This document shows, in pieces, positions 6,799 to 14,886 of a DNA stretch of 64,000 nucleotides (its first letter is position 1; every line of letters begins with the position of its first letter). Source of the DNA: Candidatus Saccharibacteria bacterium UBA3749 (GTDB lineage Bacteria > Patescibacteriota > Saccharimonadia > Saccharimonadales > Saccharimonadaceae); assembly GCA_002371235.1 (NCBI GenBank), contig DFGN01000002.1:1-64000 (forward strand), given 5' to 3'. Under the pieces are notes generated by a model. That model did not search any database, was not told where the DNA came from, and saw nothing but the letters and a program-made list of their open reading frames with translations. The translations under genes and the position numbers were made by a program.

Positions 6799-7272
6799 AT
6801 GTTTAGCATCATCGCTGCAATCGGCAAAAATCGAGAACTAGGTAAAGATAACCACCTCATCTTCAAAATCAAAGACGATATGAAATTCTTCCGTGACGCA
6901 ACTATAAAACATAAGGTTGTCATGGGCCGCAAAACCTGGGAAAGTCTCCCTGGCAAATTAAAAGACCGCGAAAACATAGTTATTTCAAAAAACACGTTTG
7001 ACGGTCCGGATAGCATTATCCACGATATGCAACAATTCATCGAAGACAACAAAAATACAGATGAAGAAATATTCATCATAGGTGGCGCAACGATTTATCA
7101 AGCTTTCTTGCCCTATTCCAAAAACCTCTATCTAACCGAAGTAGCCTCTACCTGCAATGAAGCCACAGTCTTTTTTCCAGATTTTAAACCAAAAGATTAC
7201 ACTAAAACTCTAATCAAGAAAGGCTCCGACAATGGTCTAGATTTCTCCATTTTTAAATATACCAAAATTTAA
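6799..7272 (+). CDS. folA: Dihydrofolate reductase
   Basis: It reduces dihydrofolate, the product of ThyA, back to tetrahydrofolate with NADPH. The protein has 157 residues, the normal length. Motifs are the N-terminal IIAAIGKNRELG, the acidic catalytic region KIKDDMKFF, VVMGRKTWESLP (NADPH binding) and IFIIGGATIY. The tryptophan usually found in the LPW loop is replaced (LIFKIKDD). It is coupled to thyA with a GGAG site inside the thyA end. Confidence 0.95.
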   Translation: MFSIIAAIGKNRELGKDNHLIFKIKDDMKFFRDATIKHKVVMGRKTWESLPGKLKDRENIVISKNTFDGPDSIIHDMQQFIEDNKNTDEEIFIIGGATIYQAFLPYSKNLYLTEVASTCNEATVFFPDFKPKDYTKTLIKKGSDNGLDFSIFKYTKI

Positions 7273-7307
7273 AACTACTATACCAATCACAAAATAAAGG
7301 AGACAAA

Positions 7308-8693
7308 ATGAAAGATTTAGTACTAAACCTAATAAAACAGGAACAAAAACGCCAAAGCGAAGGACTAGAGCTCATCCCGAGCGAAAACTACGTCTCAAAA
7401 GCTGTTCTTGAGGCTATGGGCTCAGTTCTAACAAATAAATATTCCGAAGGATACCCAAGTTTCGAAGGCCTCACGGATTGGAGCGAAGAAGAAATCTCCG
7501 AAAAAATTCTGCCAAACCATAGATATTATGGGGGACAAGCCAATGTCGATCGCATTGAGCGTCTTGCTATTGCACGCGCCTGCAAATTATTCAATTCCGA
7601 TCATGCCAACGTTCAGCCCCATTCTGGCGCCAATGCTAACGAGGCGGTTTATTTTGCCTGGTGCAACCCCGGCGACAATATTCTGGCCATGAATCTAGGC
7701 CACGGTGGCCATCTTACTCACGGCTCACCAGTTACTCGTAGTGCAAAGATCTATAACTTTATTCCATATGGAACAGACGACAGAGGCGATCTTGACTACG
7801 ATCAAATTGAATCGCTCGCATTATCTAACGACATTAATCTAATCCTAGTAGGATATTCCGCCTTTCCGCTAATCCCAGATTTCAAGCGCGTAGCTGACAT
7901 CCGAAAAAAAGCCGAAACCAAATGGGGCCACGAGATACTCCTAATGGCCGACATGGCCCATGTCGCCGGCCTCATTGCTGCCGGCATTCATCCTAATCCT
8001 CTAGATTTCGGTTTTAACGTCATGACCACAACTACCCACAAGACACTTCGCGGCCCACGTGGTGGCCTAATTCTAACCAATGGTAAAGTCGGCAACCCCT
8101 TAAAAAAGATCGAGCACAAATCTCTTGAAAATATCCCGACTCTAGTCGATAAAGCCGTCTTCCCTGGGACCCAAGGTGGCCCACTCGAACATATTATTGC
8201 CGCCAAGGCGGTCGCTTTCGGCGAAGCCTTGAAACCTAGTTTCAAAATTTACGCCAAGAATATCGTAAAAAACGCTAAGGCCCTGGCCGAAGAATTGAAG
8301 AAGCGCGGATTCGTTCTTCAAGCCGATGGCACAGAGAATCACCTCATTTTGATTGATGTTATGAAGAGCTATGGTATTAACGGCAAGATCTACGAGAAAG
8401 CCCTTGATTTAATCGGATTAACTTTAAATGCCAATGCCCTCCCAGGCGATACTGGTGGCGCCTTCCGTCCCAATGGTGTCCGCCTTGGCACCCCAGCCAT
8501 CACTACTCGCGGCCTCGGCGTTAAAGAAATGGCCAGAATCGCCGAATGGATGGAAGAAGTTGCCCTCCTCTGCCAGAAAGCCGAACAAGACGGCTTGTCC
8601 GACTCTGAATTCGCAAGTTTAACCGAAATCGCCAAACTCCGCCAAGAGGTCAAGACTCTCGCTCTCAGCTTCCCATTACCGATAAGCAAATAA
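7308..8693 (+). CDS. glyA: Serine hydroxymethyltransferase
   Basis: This PLP enzyme turns serine plus tetrahydrofolate into glycine plus methylene-tetrahydrofolate, regenerating the ThyA cofactor. It has 461 residues. The PLP lysine is K245 in TTTTHKTLRGPRGG, and the ENYVS, QPHSGA and MADMAHVAGL motifs are intact. An insertion of about 20 residues (51-70) splits the usual EGYPGKRYYGG active-site segment into EGYP and HRYYGG. It begins after AAAGGAGACAAA, 35 bases from folA. With thyA and folA it completes the thymidylate cycle. Confidence 0.96.
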   Translation: MKDLVLNLIKQEQKRQSEGLELIPSENYVSKAVLEAMGSVLTNKYSEGYPSFEGLTDWSEEEISEKILPNHRYYGGQANVDRIERLAIARACKLFNSDHANVQPHSGANANEAVYFAWCNPGDNILAMNLGHGGHLTHGSPVTRSAKIYNFIPYGTDDRGDLDYDQIESLALSNDINLILVGYSAFPLIPDFKRVADIRKKAETKWGHEILLMADMAHVAGLIAAGIHPNPLDFGFNVMTTTTHKTLRGPRGGLILTNGKVGNPLKKIEHKSLENIPTLVDKAVFPGTQGGPLEHIIAAKAVAFGEALKPSFKIYAKNIVKNAKALAEELKKRGFVLQADGTENHLILIDVMKSYGINGKIYEKALDLIGLTLNANALPGDTGGAFRPNGVRLGTPAITTRGLGVKEMARIAEWMEEVALLCQKAEQDGLSDSEFASLTEIAKLRQEVKTLALSFPLPISK

Positions 8694-8780
8694 AATCATT
8701 CTAAATCCAGCGAACAACAATAATCGCAACAACGGTATGTTAGTACGCCGCTCAATTAAGGGTACAGTTCAAACAGTTCA
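8694..8780. other. Convergent intergenic region, no clear terminator
   Basis: This 87-bp gap lies between glyA (plus) and the FISUMP gene (minus). It contains an AACAACAATAATCGCAACAAC stretch but no obvious stem followed by a T run. If the FISUMP 3' end is a diversity-generating variable region, associated sequence could lie here. Confidence 0.35.
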
Positions 8781-10607
8781 CTAAATGCCAGGGGCGACGC
8801 AGCGCACTGTCCTCCCGTTGTACTTGTAGTAGTTGATTGTGCCTGGGTAGACGTTAGACGAAGACAGGCTCAAGTTGTAGGCGTAGTTGGACGAGACGGC
8901 CGTAGACGACCAATAGTAGCCGTACGAGCCACGACTGCCCACCGAACCACTGCTGACGCTGCCGGAATAGACGAAGTTATTAGGATAAGTTCTCATTTTA
9001 TTAGAAGCATCCGTACCTTCTGGAGTACCCGTGTAATAGAAGTAATCATTAGCAAAGTTTGCTGGATCTACTCCTATAGTAGCACGCGATAGTTTCCAGA
9101 AGTCACTTACATCCACATTAGCCTTTCTACCACCTTTTGGTAGATGCCAACCAGCAGGACATAGGTCACCTGCTACACTATTATTGTTGGTACCAAAGCT
9201 ATATGTGCCATTGCCAGCCGTAGCGGAGTACCAGTTGTAGTAGTTACCATAAGAGTACATTGCCACGCCATTTGCGGTTGGGCCTGATGCGCGGTTTGTA
9301 GTATTGCCCGTAAATAGCATTGATTGATCATCGCAGGAAGCAGCATTGGTAGTACACCATGCAGTCGTAGTGGGATCTTGTGAAGCGGAAAGAGTGTTAT
9401 ATGTTTCAGTATCTGAATAGTTGTGTTTGAGGGTGACGTTAGTGCCGTCGTTTAGTGGTTTGTTAGTATTGGCGATAGTAAGAGTAGCGGAGTTGTCTAA
9501 GCGAAGGTTTTCTATCATCCAACATTTACCGTCAGCGAGTTTAGCGACGGCATATGTTTCGTCATCACGCTGATCAGTTAAAGCAGAGACAGAATCTAGG
9601 TTAGCAGTACCATCAGTAGGGGCTATTGTAAGGCTATTAGAACCATTACCGCAGAGAGTATTTACTACGGCAGAGTTTTGTAAGTAACCAACTGACTTAA
9701 TCCAAACTGCATAGAGTGATAATCCATCAGCAGTTGTACCATTTGGTACTGTAATAGTTTCATTAGGACCATAGAACTTAGCATTAGGATTAATGTCATA
9801 GTCATAAACATCACTCCAACCAGCAAAGCCATAACCAGCTCTACTATAGTTAGAAGCAAGTAGTGTTACACTAGCTCCATCAGCAGAAGCGGTTTGCCTT
9901 CCCATTGTACCTTCAGTACCACTTAGGGCATTAACGTTATAGCAAATCTTACCACCTTCACAAGCTACTGGACCTAATTGTGGTTCAGGATTAGCTACAG
10001 CAATGAAATTAATTACGTTCTTATATTCACCAGAAGCTTGAGTAGTAGATGCTCTTGCACCTATTTTAAATGTAATATAATCACTAGCTGCTGCAGCATC
10101 AGTATCAATTAGTGTAGTTACATTATCATTATCACTATATAATGGTAATCCAGAATAATTAGACCAAGTAGAGTTAGTTTCTGATGTTCTATAAGCATAT
10201 CCCCATGTACTATCAGTAGCTATAGTAGCTTCACTAGCTCCAAAGTTAAGACTGGAGAATACTGGAGCGGTAACACTATTACTGTTACCACTGCCGTTAT
10301 TGTCAAGTACTAAATCTCTAGTTTCATAATCATCTTCTTGTCCTACTGTAGCATTTAGAGTATATCCATAGGCTGTATTAGTGGTTACTGTGACTGTTAT
10401 TTCATTACTATCTGCCATACTACCAGGAGCAAGTTCTGGTATTACTAAATCAGCTGATGATAATGATATAGATATCATTGGATTGAAGGTAAAGCTAATA
10501 TCTGCGTCTGACGAGAAAGTAAGGGCGGAGGTGGAGCCAGCGCTAATCAAACCAGACATTACGCCAAGCATTAAAGTTAATAATAAGAAATGTCGTAACT
10601 TATTCAT
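8781..10607 (-). CDS. Secreted FISUMP-domain surface protein
   Basis: This is a 608-residue exported protein. A signal peptide (residues 1-28, hydrophobic LLLTLMLGVMSGLISAG) precedes a Ser/Thr-rich beta-type region (30-205). Next comes an InlB B-repeat-like segment (about 215-305, with GYGFAGWSD and LYAVW). The C-terminal FISUMP domain (about 350-608) carries CWMIENLRL, LCPAGWHLP, YYWSSTA and RTVRCV. FISUMP domains have a C-type lectin-like fold and are used for binding, so adhesion is likely. Base composition shifts sharply at the 3' end (27 of the last 47 codons end in C by my count). No Shine-Dalgarno sequence is present, and the promoter predicts a leaderless mRNA. Confidence 0.85.
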   Translation of the reverse strand: MNKLRHFLLLTLMLGVMSGLISAGSTSALTFSSDADISFTFNPMISISLSSADLVIPELAPGSMADSNEITVTVTTNTAYGYTLNATVGQEDDYETRDLVLDNNGSGNSNSVTAPVFSSLNFGASEATIATDSTWGYAYRTSETNSTWSNYSGLPLYSDNDNVTTLIDTDAAAASDYITFKIGARASTTQASGEYKNVINFIAVANPEPQLGPVACEGGKICYNVNALSGTEGTMGRQTASADGASVTLLASNYSRAGYGFAGWSDVYDYDINPNAKFYGPNETITVPNGTTADGLSLYAVWIKSVGYLQNSAVVNTLCGNGSNSLTIAPTDGTANLDSVSALTDQRDDETYAVAKLADGKCWMIENLRLDNSATLTIANTNKPLNDGTNVTLKHNYSDTETYNTLSASQDPTTTAWCTTNAASCDDQSMLFTGNTTNRASGPTANGVAMYSYGNYYNWYSATAGNGTYSFGTNNNSVAGDLCPAGWHLPKGGRKANVDVSDFWKLSRATIGVDPANFANDYFYYTGTPEGTDASNKMRTYPNNFVYSGSVSSGSVGSRGSYGYYWSSTAVSSNYAYNLSLSSSNVYPGTINYYKYNGRTVRCVAPGI

Positions 10608-10613
10608 AAGCTT

Positions 10614-10622
10614 ATTGTAACA
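10614..10622 (-). promoter_or_regulatory. Leaderless extended -10 promoter of the FISUMP gene
   Basis: TGT-TACAAT (minus) ends at 10614, so the start falls on 10607, the ATG. A possible -35 (TTATCA) lies 18 bp upstream of the hexamer. Confidence 0.6.
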
Positions 10623-10654
10623 TATTATTACGTTTTTTGATAAAATTTATTATA

Positions 10655-10815
10655 TCTTTTCGACTAGCCACAACGCTCTATTCCATGGACTACTGACGGC
10701 GTCTGGGGACCCAATTCGAGCTTGACGAGAATGGGAAGAAAGCACCAACAGGACCTGTCCAGAGACAACAAAAAAGGTGGAGTATAGGAAATGGGCAATC
10801 TCTAGCTACGTCCAC
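10655..10815. ncRNA. Unassigned GC-rich intergenic segment, possible structured RNA
   Basis: This non-coding segment is clearly more GC-rich than its surroundings. On the plus strand GTCT-GG-GGAC (near 10700) can pair with GTCC-AG-AGAC (near 10760), and GGAAGAAAGCACC is loosely like the SRP RNA apical loop. The required CAGG partner strand is missing. Neither strand shows tmRNA or RNase P signatures. It includes the 14-bp copy of the tRNA-Ala(CGC) 3' end. Function and strand are unknown. Confidence 0.3.
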
Positions 10816-10869
10816 ATAAATCAAAATAAGCCGCAAGCGGCTTCTTTCGTTTTATGGTGGAGTATAGGA
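10776..10869 (-). repeat. 14-bp duplication of the tRNA-Ala(CGC) 3' end
   Basis: GGTGGAGTATAGGA (plus-strand reading) occurs inside the tRNA at 10856-10869 and again at 10776-10789, where it is followed on the minus strand by six T residues. The pattern matches the duplicated 3' end at the other tRNA-Ala gene. Confidence 0.65.
10825..10846 (-). terminator. Terminator of tRNA-Ala(CGC)
   Basis: The hairpin AAGCCGC-TT-GCGGCTT (minus) is followed by ATTTTGATTT. Confidence 0.7.
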
Positions 10870-10930
10870 GATTCGAACTCCTGACCTACTGATTGCGAAC
10901 CAGTCGCTCTACCAACTGAGCTAATACCCC
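10855..10930 (-). tRNA. tRNA-Ala (anticodon CGC)
   Basis: This is a 76-nt tRNA with encoded CCA. Acceptor GGGGTAT pairs with ATACTCC, including G3:U70. Anticodon stem ACTGG/TCAGT encloses TTCGCAA, giving CGC for codon GCG. The extended -10 is at 10942-10950. Confidence 0.93.
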
Positions 10931-10941
10931 ATCCTCAAATC

Positions 10942-10950
10942 ATTATACCA
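10942..10950 (-). promoter_or_regulatory. Extended -10 promoter of tRNA-Ala(CGC)
   Basis: TGG-TATAAT (minus) predicts a start at 10935, five bases before the tRNA. Confidence 0.65.
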
Positions 10951-10951
10951 T

Positions 10952-10980
10952 AAAAATAAGCCCCCGAGGGGCTTATTTTT
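10952..10980 (-). terminator. Terminator of the alpha/rpsI operon
   Basis: An AAAATAAGCCCC/GGGGCTTATTTT hairpin with flanking A and T runs overlaps the rpsI stop codon. Confidence 0.85.
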
Positions 10981-11374
10981 AACGCTTTGAGAACTGTTCC
11001 TTCTTGCGAGCAGAACGCAAGCCATACTTTTTGCGCTCTTTTTCTCTCGGATCGCGTGAAGTAAATCCAGCCTTCTTTAGTACCGGACGTAAATCTGGTG
11101 AATCTGTTACTAGGGCCTTCGATATAGCTAGTTTAATAGCGTCTATCTGTCCAGCAAGTCCACCACCTTTTACGACAATAGTAATATCATACTCCTTCTG
11201 TTTACCAGCTAGTGCCAAAGGATCGGTAATTTCGGCAAGATAAGTCTTATTACCAGACAAATATTCAAGAGCCAACTTACCATTAATAGTAATCTCACCC
11301 TTACCGGCATACAAACGAGCGGTTGCCGTGGCAGATTTACGACGGCCAAGACCGTAAGTATATTTCTTTGCCAT
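10979..11374 (-). CDS. rpsI: 30S ribosomal protein S9
   Basis: S9 contacts tRNA at the P site through its C-terminal tail. The 131-residue protein begins YTYGLGRRKSATATARLY and ends with the conserved KKYGLRSARKKEQFSKR tail, whose last arginine reaches the decoding region. It overlaps the rplM stop by one base (start 11374), the usual L13-S9 pair. It is the last gene of the alpha-type operon and is followed by a terminator. Confidence 0.97.
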   Translation of the reverse strand: MAKKYTYGLGRRKSATATARLYAGKGEITINGKLALEYLSGNKTYLAEITDPLALAGKQKEYDITIVVKGGGLAGQIDAIKLAISKALVTDSPDLRPVLKKAGFTSRDPREKERKKYGLRSARKKEQFSKR

Positions 11375-11799
11375 TATTTAATCTCCTTTGGATTCTGCGC
11401 AGAATGAGCATGCTCAGCTGTATCGAACACGCGAAGTCGCTCCAATCTATCAGCAGCTAATTTGTTCTTAGGAAGCATACCCTTAACTGCCTCACGAATT
11501 GCAAGAGCAGGGTCCTTCTCTATTACTTCTGCAAGACTTAGTTCCTTAAGTCCACCTGGGAAGCCACTATGACGATAGTATTTCTTCTGCAGCATCTTAT
11601 CACCAGTCACTGTAAGGTTTTTCGCATTGATAACCACTACGTAATCACCATTATCAATATGTGGTGTATAGGTAACCTTACTCTTACCCATTAACTTGTC
11701 GGCAATCACTACAGCTAGTTTGCCTAGCGGCAAGGTAGAAGCATCAATTACCCACCATTCACGCTTTACCTCAGCACCCTTCTGAGAATAAGTTTTCAT
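11374..11799 (-). CDS. rplM: 50S ribosomal protein L13
   Basis: This early 50S assembly protein has 141 residues. Recognisable parts are WWVIDASTLPLGKLA near the N-terminus, HIDNGDYVVVINA, the KKYYRHSGFPGG motif and AVKGMLPKNKL. Length matches the family. It follows rplQ directly and overlaps rpsI by one base, so the two are translationally coupled. Confidence 0.97.
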   Translation of the reverse strand: MKTYSQKGAEVKREWWVIDASTLPLGKLAVVIADKLMGKSKVTYTPHIDNGDYVVVINAKNLTVTGDKMLQKKYYRHSGFPGGLKELSLAEVIEKDPALAIREAVKGMLPKNKLAADRLERLRVFDTAEHAHSAQNPKEIK

Positions 11800-12224
11800 T
11801 ATTTATCCTCCTTTTTGGTTGCTTTCTTATCTTTTGTATCAATATTCTTGGACTCTAGCTCATAATCAATTTCATCGACAAAACTGATCGTACCCATCTC
11901 TGAATTATCACCACGGCGTAATCCCGCATGTTCAATTCTAAGATAACCAGAATCTCTCTTAACCTGTGGAGCAATCACGTCCATAAGAATAGCTGCAGCT
12001 TCAATATCGTTTAACCGCTTAATTATTAAGCGACGATTGGATAGCCCGCCTTTTTTGGCAGTAGTAATTAGCTTTTCCATTCCACGACGGATTTCTTTAG
12101 CACGAGCAAGAGTTGTAGTTATAGTTTGATACCTAATCAAGGAGCACATCAACCCACGTGTTAGCGCCAACCTCTGATCGGTCTCACGGCCAAATTTGCG
12201 GCCTTTAATACCATGTCGGTGCAT
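11799..12224 (-). CDS. rplQ: 50S ribosomal protein L17
   Basis: L17 lines the polypeptide exit tunnel region of the 50S subunit. MHRHGIKGRKFGRETDQR at the start and the LTTAKKGGLSNRRL-type segment are diagnostic. The 141 residues include a Lys/Asp-rich C-terminal extension of about 20 residues. It starts one base after the rpoA stop, the classical rpoA-rplQ order. Confidence 0.96.
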   Translation of the reverse strand: MHRHGIKGRKFGRETDQRLALTRGLMCSLIRYQTITTTLARAKEIRRGMEKLITTAKKGGLSNRRLIIKRLNDIEAAAILMDVIAPQVKRDSGYLRIEHAGLRRGDNSEMGTISFVDEIDYELESKNIDTKDKKATKKEDK

Positions 12225-12225
12225 A

Positions 12226-13179
12226 TTAAAAATTTAACTCCGTTAACTTTTCTTTTACTTCATCTAATGCTTTTTGTCCGAAACCTTTTAGTTCTCTCAA
12301 ATCAGTCTCAGAGAGAGTAACAAGATCCCTAACAGTCTTAATATCATTGTTAAGCAACGCATTAGCAGTCCTTGCAGACAATTCTAAATCTTCAATTGAA
12401 ACATTGAGACCAGAATCATCATCATCTTTATTAAGACCAGGCGCAGGGGTAGATTCGACTACAGTACTCCCAGCCAAAGCCTTGTATTGATTAACCAAAA
12501 TTGCCGCAGCTTCTTCAAACGCATCCTTAGGCGTTATCGTGCCATCAGTGTCTATCGTTAAAGTCAACTGCTGTAAATTGGTATCCTGTCCTACACGAGT
12601 GTTCTCAACCTTATAACGAACCCGTAATACAGGAGTGAATACGGCATCAACAGCAATCATGTCCGAATGAACACGATCAGCACTCGAGTTTTCGATCGTA
12701 AGATAACCACGACCAGTCTCAACGACAAAATGCATCTTCAGCACAAATTTCGGGTCATCAATATGACAAATAAGCTGGTTCGGATTAGCGATTTCGACCT
12801 CAGATGGAAGCTTAATATCGCCAGCAACTACGCGTTTGTCGCCATCCTTATCAACGGATTGCTTATCACCCTTAATCTCAAGGTCAAGCTCAATTGGAGC
12901 ATCTGTATGTGCCTTAAAACGAATATTCTTTAGATTAAGCATAATATCCACAACATCCTCACGAATGCCAGGTATTGCAGCATATTCATGCGTAGAGCCT
13001 TCGATCGAGAAAGCAGTGATTGCAGCACCCTTTATGCTAGAAAGTAAAACTCTCCTTAAAGAATTGCCTAGAGTATTACCATAGCCATAGTATAAAGGCC
13101 TAATGACAAATTCTGCGCTAGTCTCGCTTAGTTTGTTCACTTCTGCAAGTGTAGCTTCATGAATGTTTTTAGTAGTCAT
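12226..13179 (-). CDS. rpoA: RNA polymerase alpha subunit
   Basis: Alpha dimerises to nucleate RNA polymerase assembly. The 317-residue protein has an N-terminal domain (GYGNTLGNSLRRVLLSS near residues 32-48) and a linker near 245-258. The C-terminal domain (about 260-317, SIEDLELSARTANALLNN and LRELKGFGQKALDEV) carries the helix-hairpin-helix used for UP-element and activator contacts. Position between rpsD and rplQ is canonical. Confidence 0.98.
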   Translation of the reverse strand: MTTKNIHEATLAEVNKLSETSAEFVIRPLYYGYGNTLGNSLRRVLLSSIKGAAITAFSIEGSTHEYAAIPGIREDVVDIMLNLKNIRFKAHTDAPIELDLEIKGDKQSVDKDGDKRVVAGDIKLPSEVEIANPNQLICHIDDPKFVLKMHFVVETGRGYLTIENSSADRVHSDMIAVDAVFTPVLRVRYKVENTRVGQDTNLQQLTLTIDTDGTITPKDAFEEAAAILVNQYKALAGSTVVESTPAPGLNKDDDDSGLNVSIEDLELSARTANALLNNDIKTVRDLVTLSETDLRELKGFGQKALDEVKEKLTELNF

Positions 13180-13193
13180 ATATTCTTTTCTCC

Positions 13194-13811
13194 TTAGCGT
13201 GAGTAATACTCAACAATTAATTGTTCGTTAATACCAGTTTCCGCCTCTTCGCGTTTCGGAAGTCCGGTTACTTCAATTTTCATATTTTTCGCATCGACCT
13301 TCATCCATGAGAGTGGCGTAACATTCGCCGCTCCGATAATATTCGCGAGATTCTTGAAGTATTCAGATTTACTAGATTTTGGACGAACCTCTAGAACATC
13401 ACCCGGGTTCAGTCTGATTGATGGAATATCAATACGACGACCGTTCAATAGAAAATGTCCATGTGAAACCAGCTGCCTTGCCTGACGGCGAGTTAACGCA
13501 AAACCAGCACGGAAGATTACGTTATCAGCTCTTCTCTCTAGGAATTCAAGCAATTTCTCACCGGTCAATCCTTCAGACTTCTGAGCCTCTCGCATCACCT
13601 TAGCAAACTGTTTCTCAAGTAGGCCATACATACGGCGTACTTTCTGTTTTTCGCGAAGTTGAGTCAAATACAAACTACCACCTCTGACACGCATGTCACC
13701 ATGTTCGCCTGGAATTCCAGACTTTTTGGCCATGATTTTGTGTGCTTTCGGTGCCAAAGCAAAGCCTTCGCGACGACTTTGTTTTACGATTGGAGCTTTA
13801 TCTCTTGCCAT
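13194..13811 (-). CDS. rpsD: 30S ribosomal protein S4
   Basis: S4 is a primary 16S rRNA binder and assembly initiator. It has 205 residues with the S4 RNA-binding domain (ERRADNVIFRAGFALTRRQA, then VSHGHFLLNGRRID). The N-terminal Cys4 zinc finger of some S4 proteins is absent, as in other Cys-less forms. It overlaps the rpsK stop by one base. In many bacteria S4 represses its own operon; I did not find a specific target here. Confidence 0.97.
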   Translation of the reverse strand: MARDKAPIVKQSRREGFALAPKAHKIMAKKSGIPGEHGDMRVRGGSLYLTQLREKQKVRRMYGLLEKQFAKVMREAQKSEGLTGEKLLEFLERRADNVIFRAGFALTRRQARQLVSHGHFLLNGRRIDIPSIRLNPGDVLEVRPKSSKSEYFKNLANIIGAANVTPLSWMKVDAKNMKIEVTGLPKREEAETGINEQLIVEYYSR

Positions 13812-14242
13812 TATGGTTTCCTTTCTCCTTTAGGTCTCACACCACCATGAGCAATTGGAGTCACATCGGTAATACCGTCAATCTTAATTCCAACTGTTGA
13901 GATAGCACGAATTGCAGCATCGCGACCAAGCCCAATTCCAGAAACATAAACATCTACGGAATTAAGAGCATGATTCTTCTTTGCTATTTCAAGAGCCTTC
14001 TCAGCTGCAACACCAGCTGCAAAAGCTGTCCCTTTCTTGGAACCGCGAAACCCATTTGCGCCAGCCGATGACGATGTTAACACGCCACCATTCTTGTCAG
14101 TCACGGTCACAATCGTATTATTGAAAGTGGACTGAATGTGAACAGCACCAGCATTGACGATCCTCTTAAATTTCTTCTGTTTCGACTTAGAAGCCTTAGC
14201 TTCAGTAGTCTCGATATTAGCATTCTTAACTTCTTCTGCCAT
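13811..14242 (-). CDS. rpsK: 30S ribosomal protein S11
   Basis: This platform protein of the 30S subunit has 143 residues. AVHIQSTFNNTIVTVTDKNG, SSAGANGFRGSKKGTAFA and the C-terminal DVTPIAHGGVRPKGERKP are family hallmarks. An N-terminal Lys/Ala/Glu-rich extension of about 25 residues is longer than usual. It overlaps rpsD by one base. Confidence 0.97.
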   Translation of the reverse strand: MAEEVKNANIETTEAKASKSKQKKFKRIVNAGAVHIQSTFNNTIVTVTDKNGGVLTSSSAGANGFRGSKKGTAFAAGVAAEKALEIAKKNHALNSVDVYVSGIGLGRDAAIRAISTVGIKIDGITDVTPIAHGGVRPKGERKP

Positions 14243-14250
14243 ATTCCTCC

Positions 14251-14637
14251 TTAAGTCTTACTTGCTGCCTTAGGCTGTGTACCACCGACCGCGATCGCCT
14301 TACCCTTACGCGTACGTGCGTTCGTACGAGTACGTTGACCGTTAACTGGTAACTTCGCCTTATGACGGATACCTTTATATGAATTGATATCCTTCAAACG
14401 TTTGATATTGTTACTCACGAGACGTCTGAGATCGCCTTCAACATGATATTTTGTTGTAATAATATCGTTGAGTTTCTGTTCGTCAGCCTCGGTGAGATCT
14501 TTCACCCGAGTGGTAGGCTCGATTTTAGCCTCCGCAAGGATTTTCTTTGAAGTTGTACGACCAATTCCGTAAACATAAGTGAGAGCAATCCACACTTGCT
14601 TTTCGGAAGGTATCACAACACTAGCTATTCTAGCCAT
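14251..14637 (-). CDS. rpsM: 30S ribosomal protein S13
   Basis: S13 in the 30S head contacts the P-site tRNA and bridges to the 50S subunit. The 128-residue protein starts [19 protein letters not shown] and contains [17 protein letters not shown] and [18 protein letters not shown] with the basic [11 protein letters not shown] tail. It lies four bases after rpmJ, in the standard rpmJ-rpsM-rpsK order. Confidence 0.97.
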   Translation of the reverse strand: MARIASVVIPSEKQVWIALTYVYGIGRTTSKKILAEAKIEPTTRVKDLTEADEQKLNDIITTKYHVEGDLRRLVSNNIKRLKDINSYKGIRHKAKLPVNGQRTRTNARTRKGKAIAVGGTQPKAASKT

Positions 14638-14641
14638 TTAT

Positions 14642-14758
14642 TTAACCCTGCCTTTGCTTATTCTTAGGTTTTTTCTTATTGATAACACGAAGCACACCCT
14701 TCCGGCGCACTATAATGTCATCAGGGGAGATTTTTTTAACACTTGCACGTACTTTCAT
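14642..14758 (-). CDS. rpmJ: 50S ribosomal protein L36, zinc-free form
   Basis: This is a 38-residue protein: [10 protein letters not shown], then [11 protein letters not shown], then a KNKQRQG end. The usual ligands (CxxC...C...H) are replaced, so it is a Cys-less L36 that cannot bind zinc. It was found by reading the gap between rpsM and infA. The start has AAAGGA upstream, and the position infA-rpmJ-rpsM is canonical. Confidence 0.93.
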   Translation of the reverse strand: MKVRASVKKISPDDIIVRRKGVLRVINKKKPKNKQRQG

Positions 14759-14886
14759 TGTGTTAAAATCCTTTCCTTTAGCGTCATATTTCTACGACAT
14801 TTAATAAAGTATTATTGCTAAATACTTTTGCAAATAGTATCTAACAATAGACTAATTAAATGTTGTAAAAAATACAACAGTTAATA
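14759..14886 (-). other. infA-rpmJ spacer with a small hairpin
   Basis: GTTGTA/TACAAC arms around T6 near 14863-14879 form a weak hairpin downstream of infA. TTGCAA followed by TAATAC-like sequence near 14800-14835 could be a promoter for rpmJ-rpsI. Both are weak matches. Confidence 0.35.

Noticed and set aside
10661..10770. SRP (4.5S) RNA, suggested by GGAAGAAAGCACC
   Set aside because: The CAGG strand of the symmetric loop and the closing helix could not be found; listed only as an unassigned segment.
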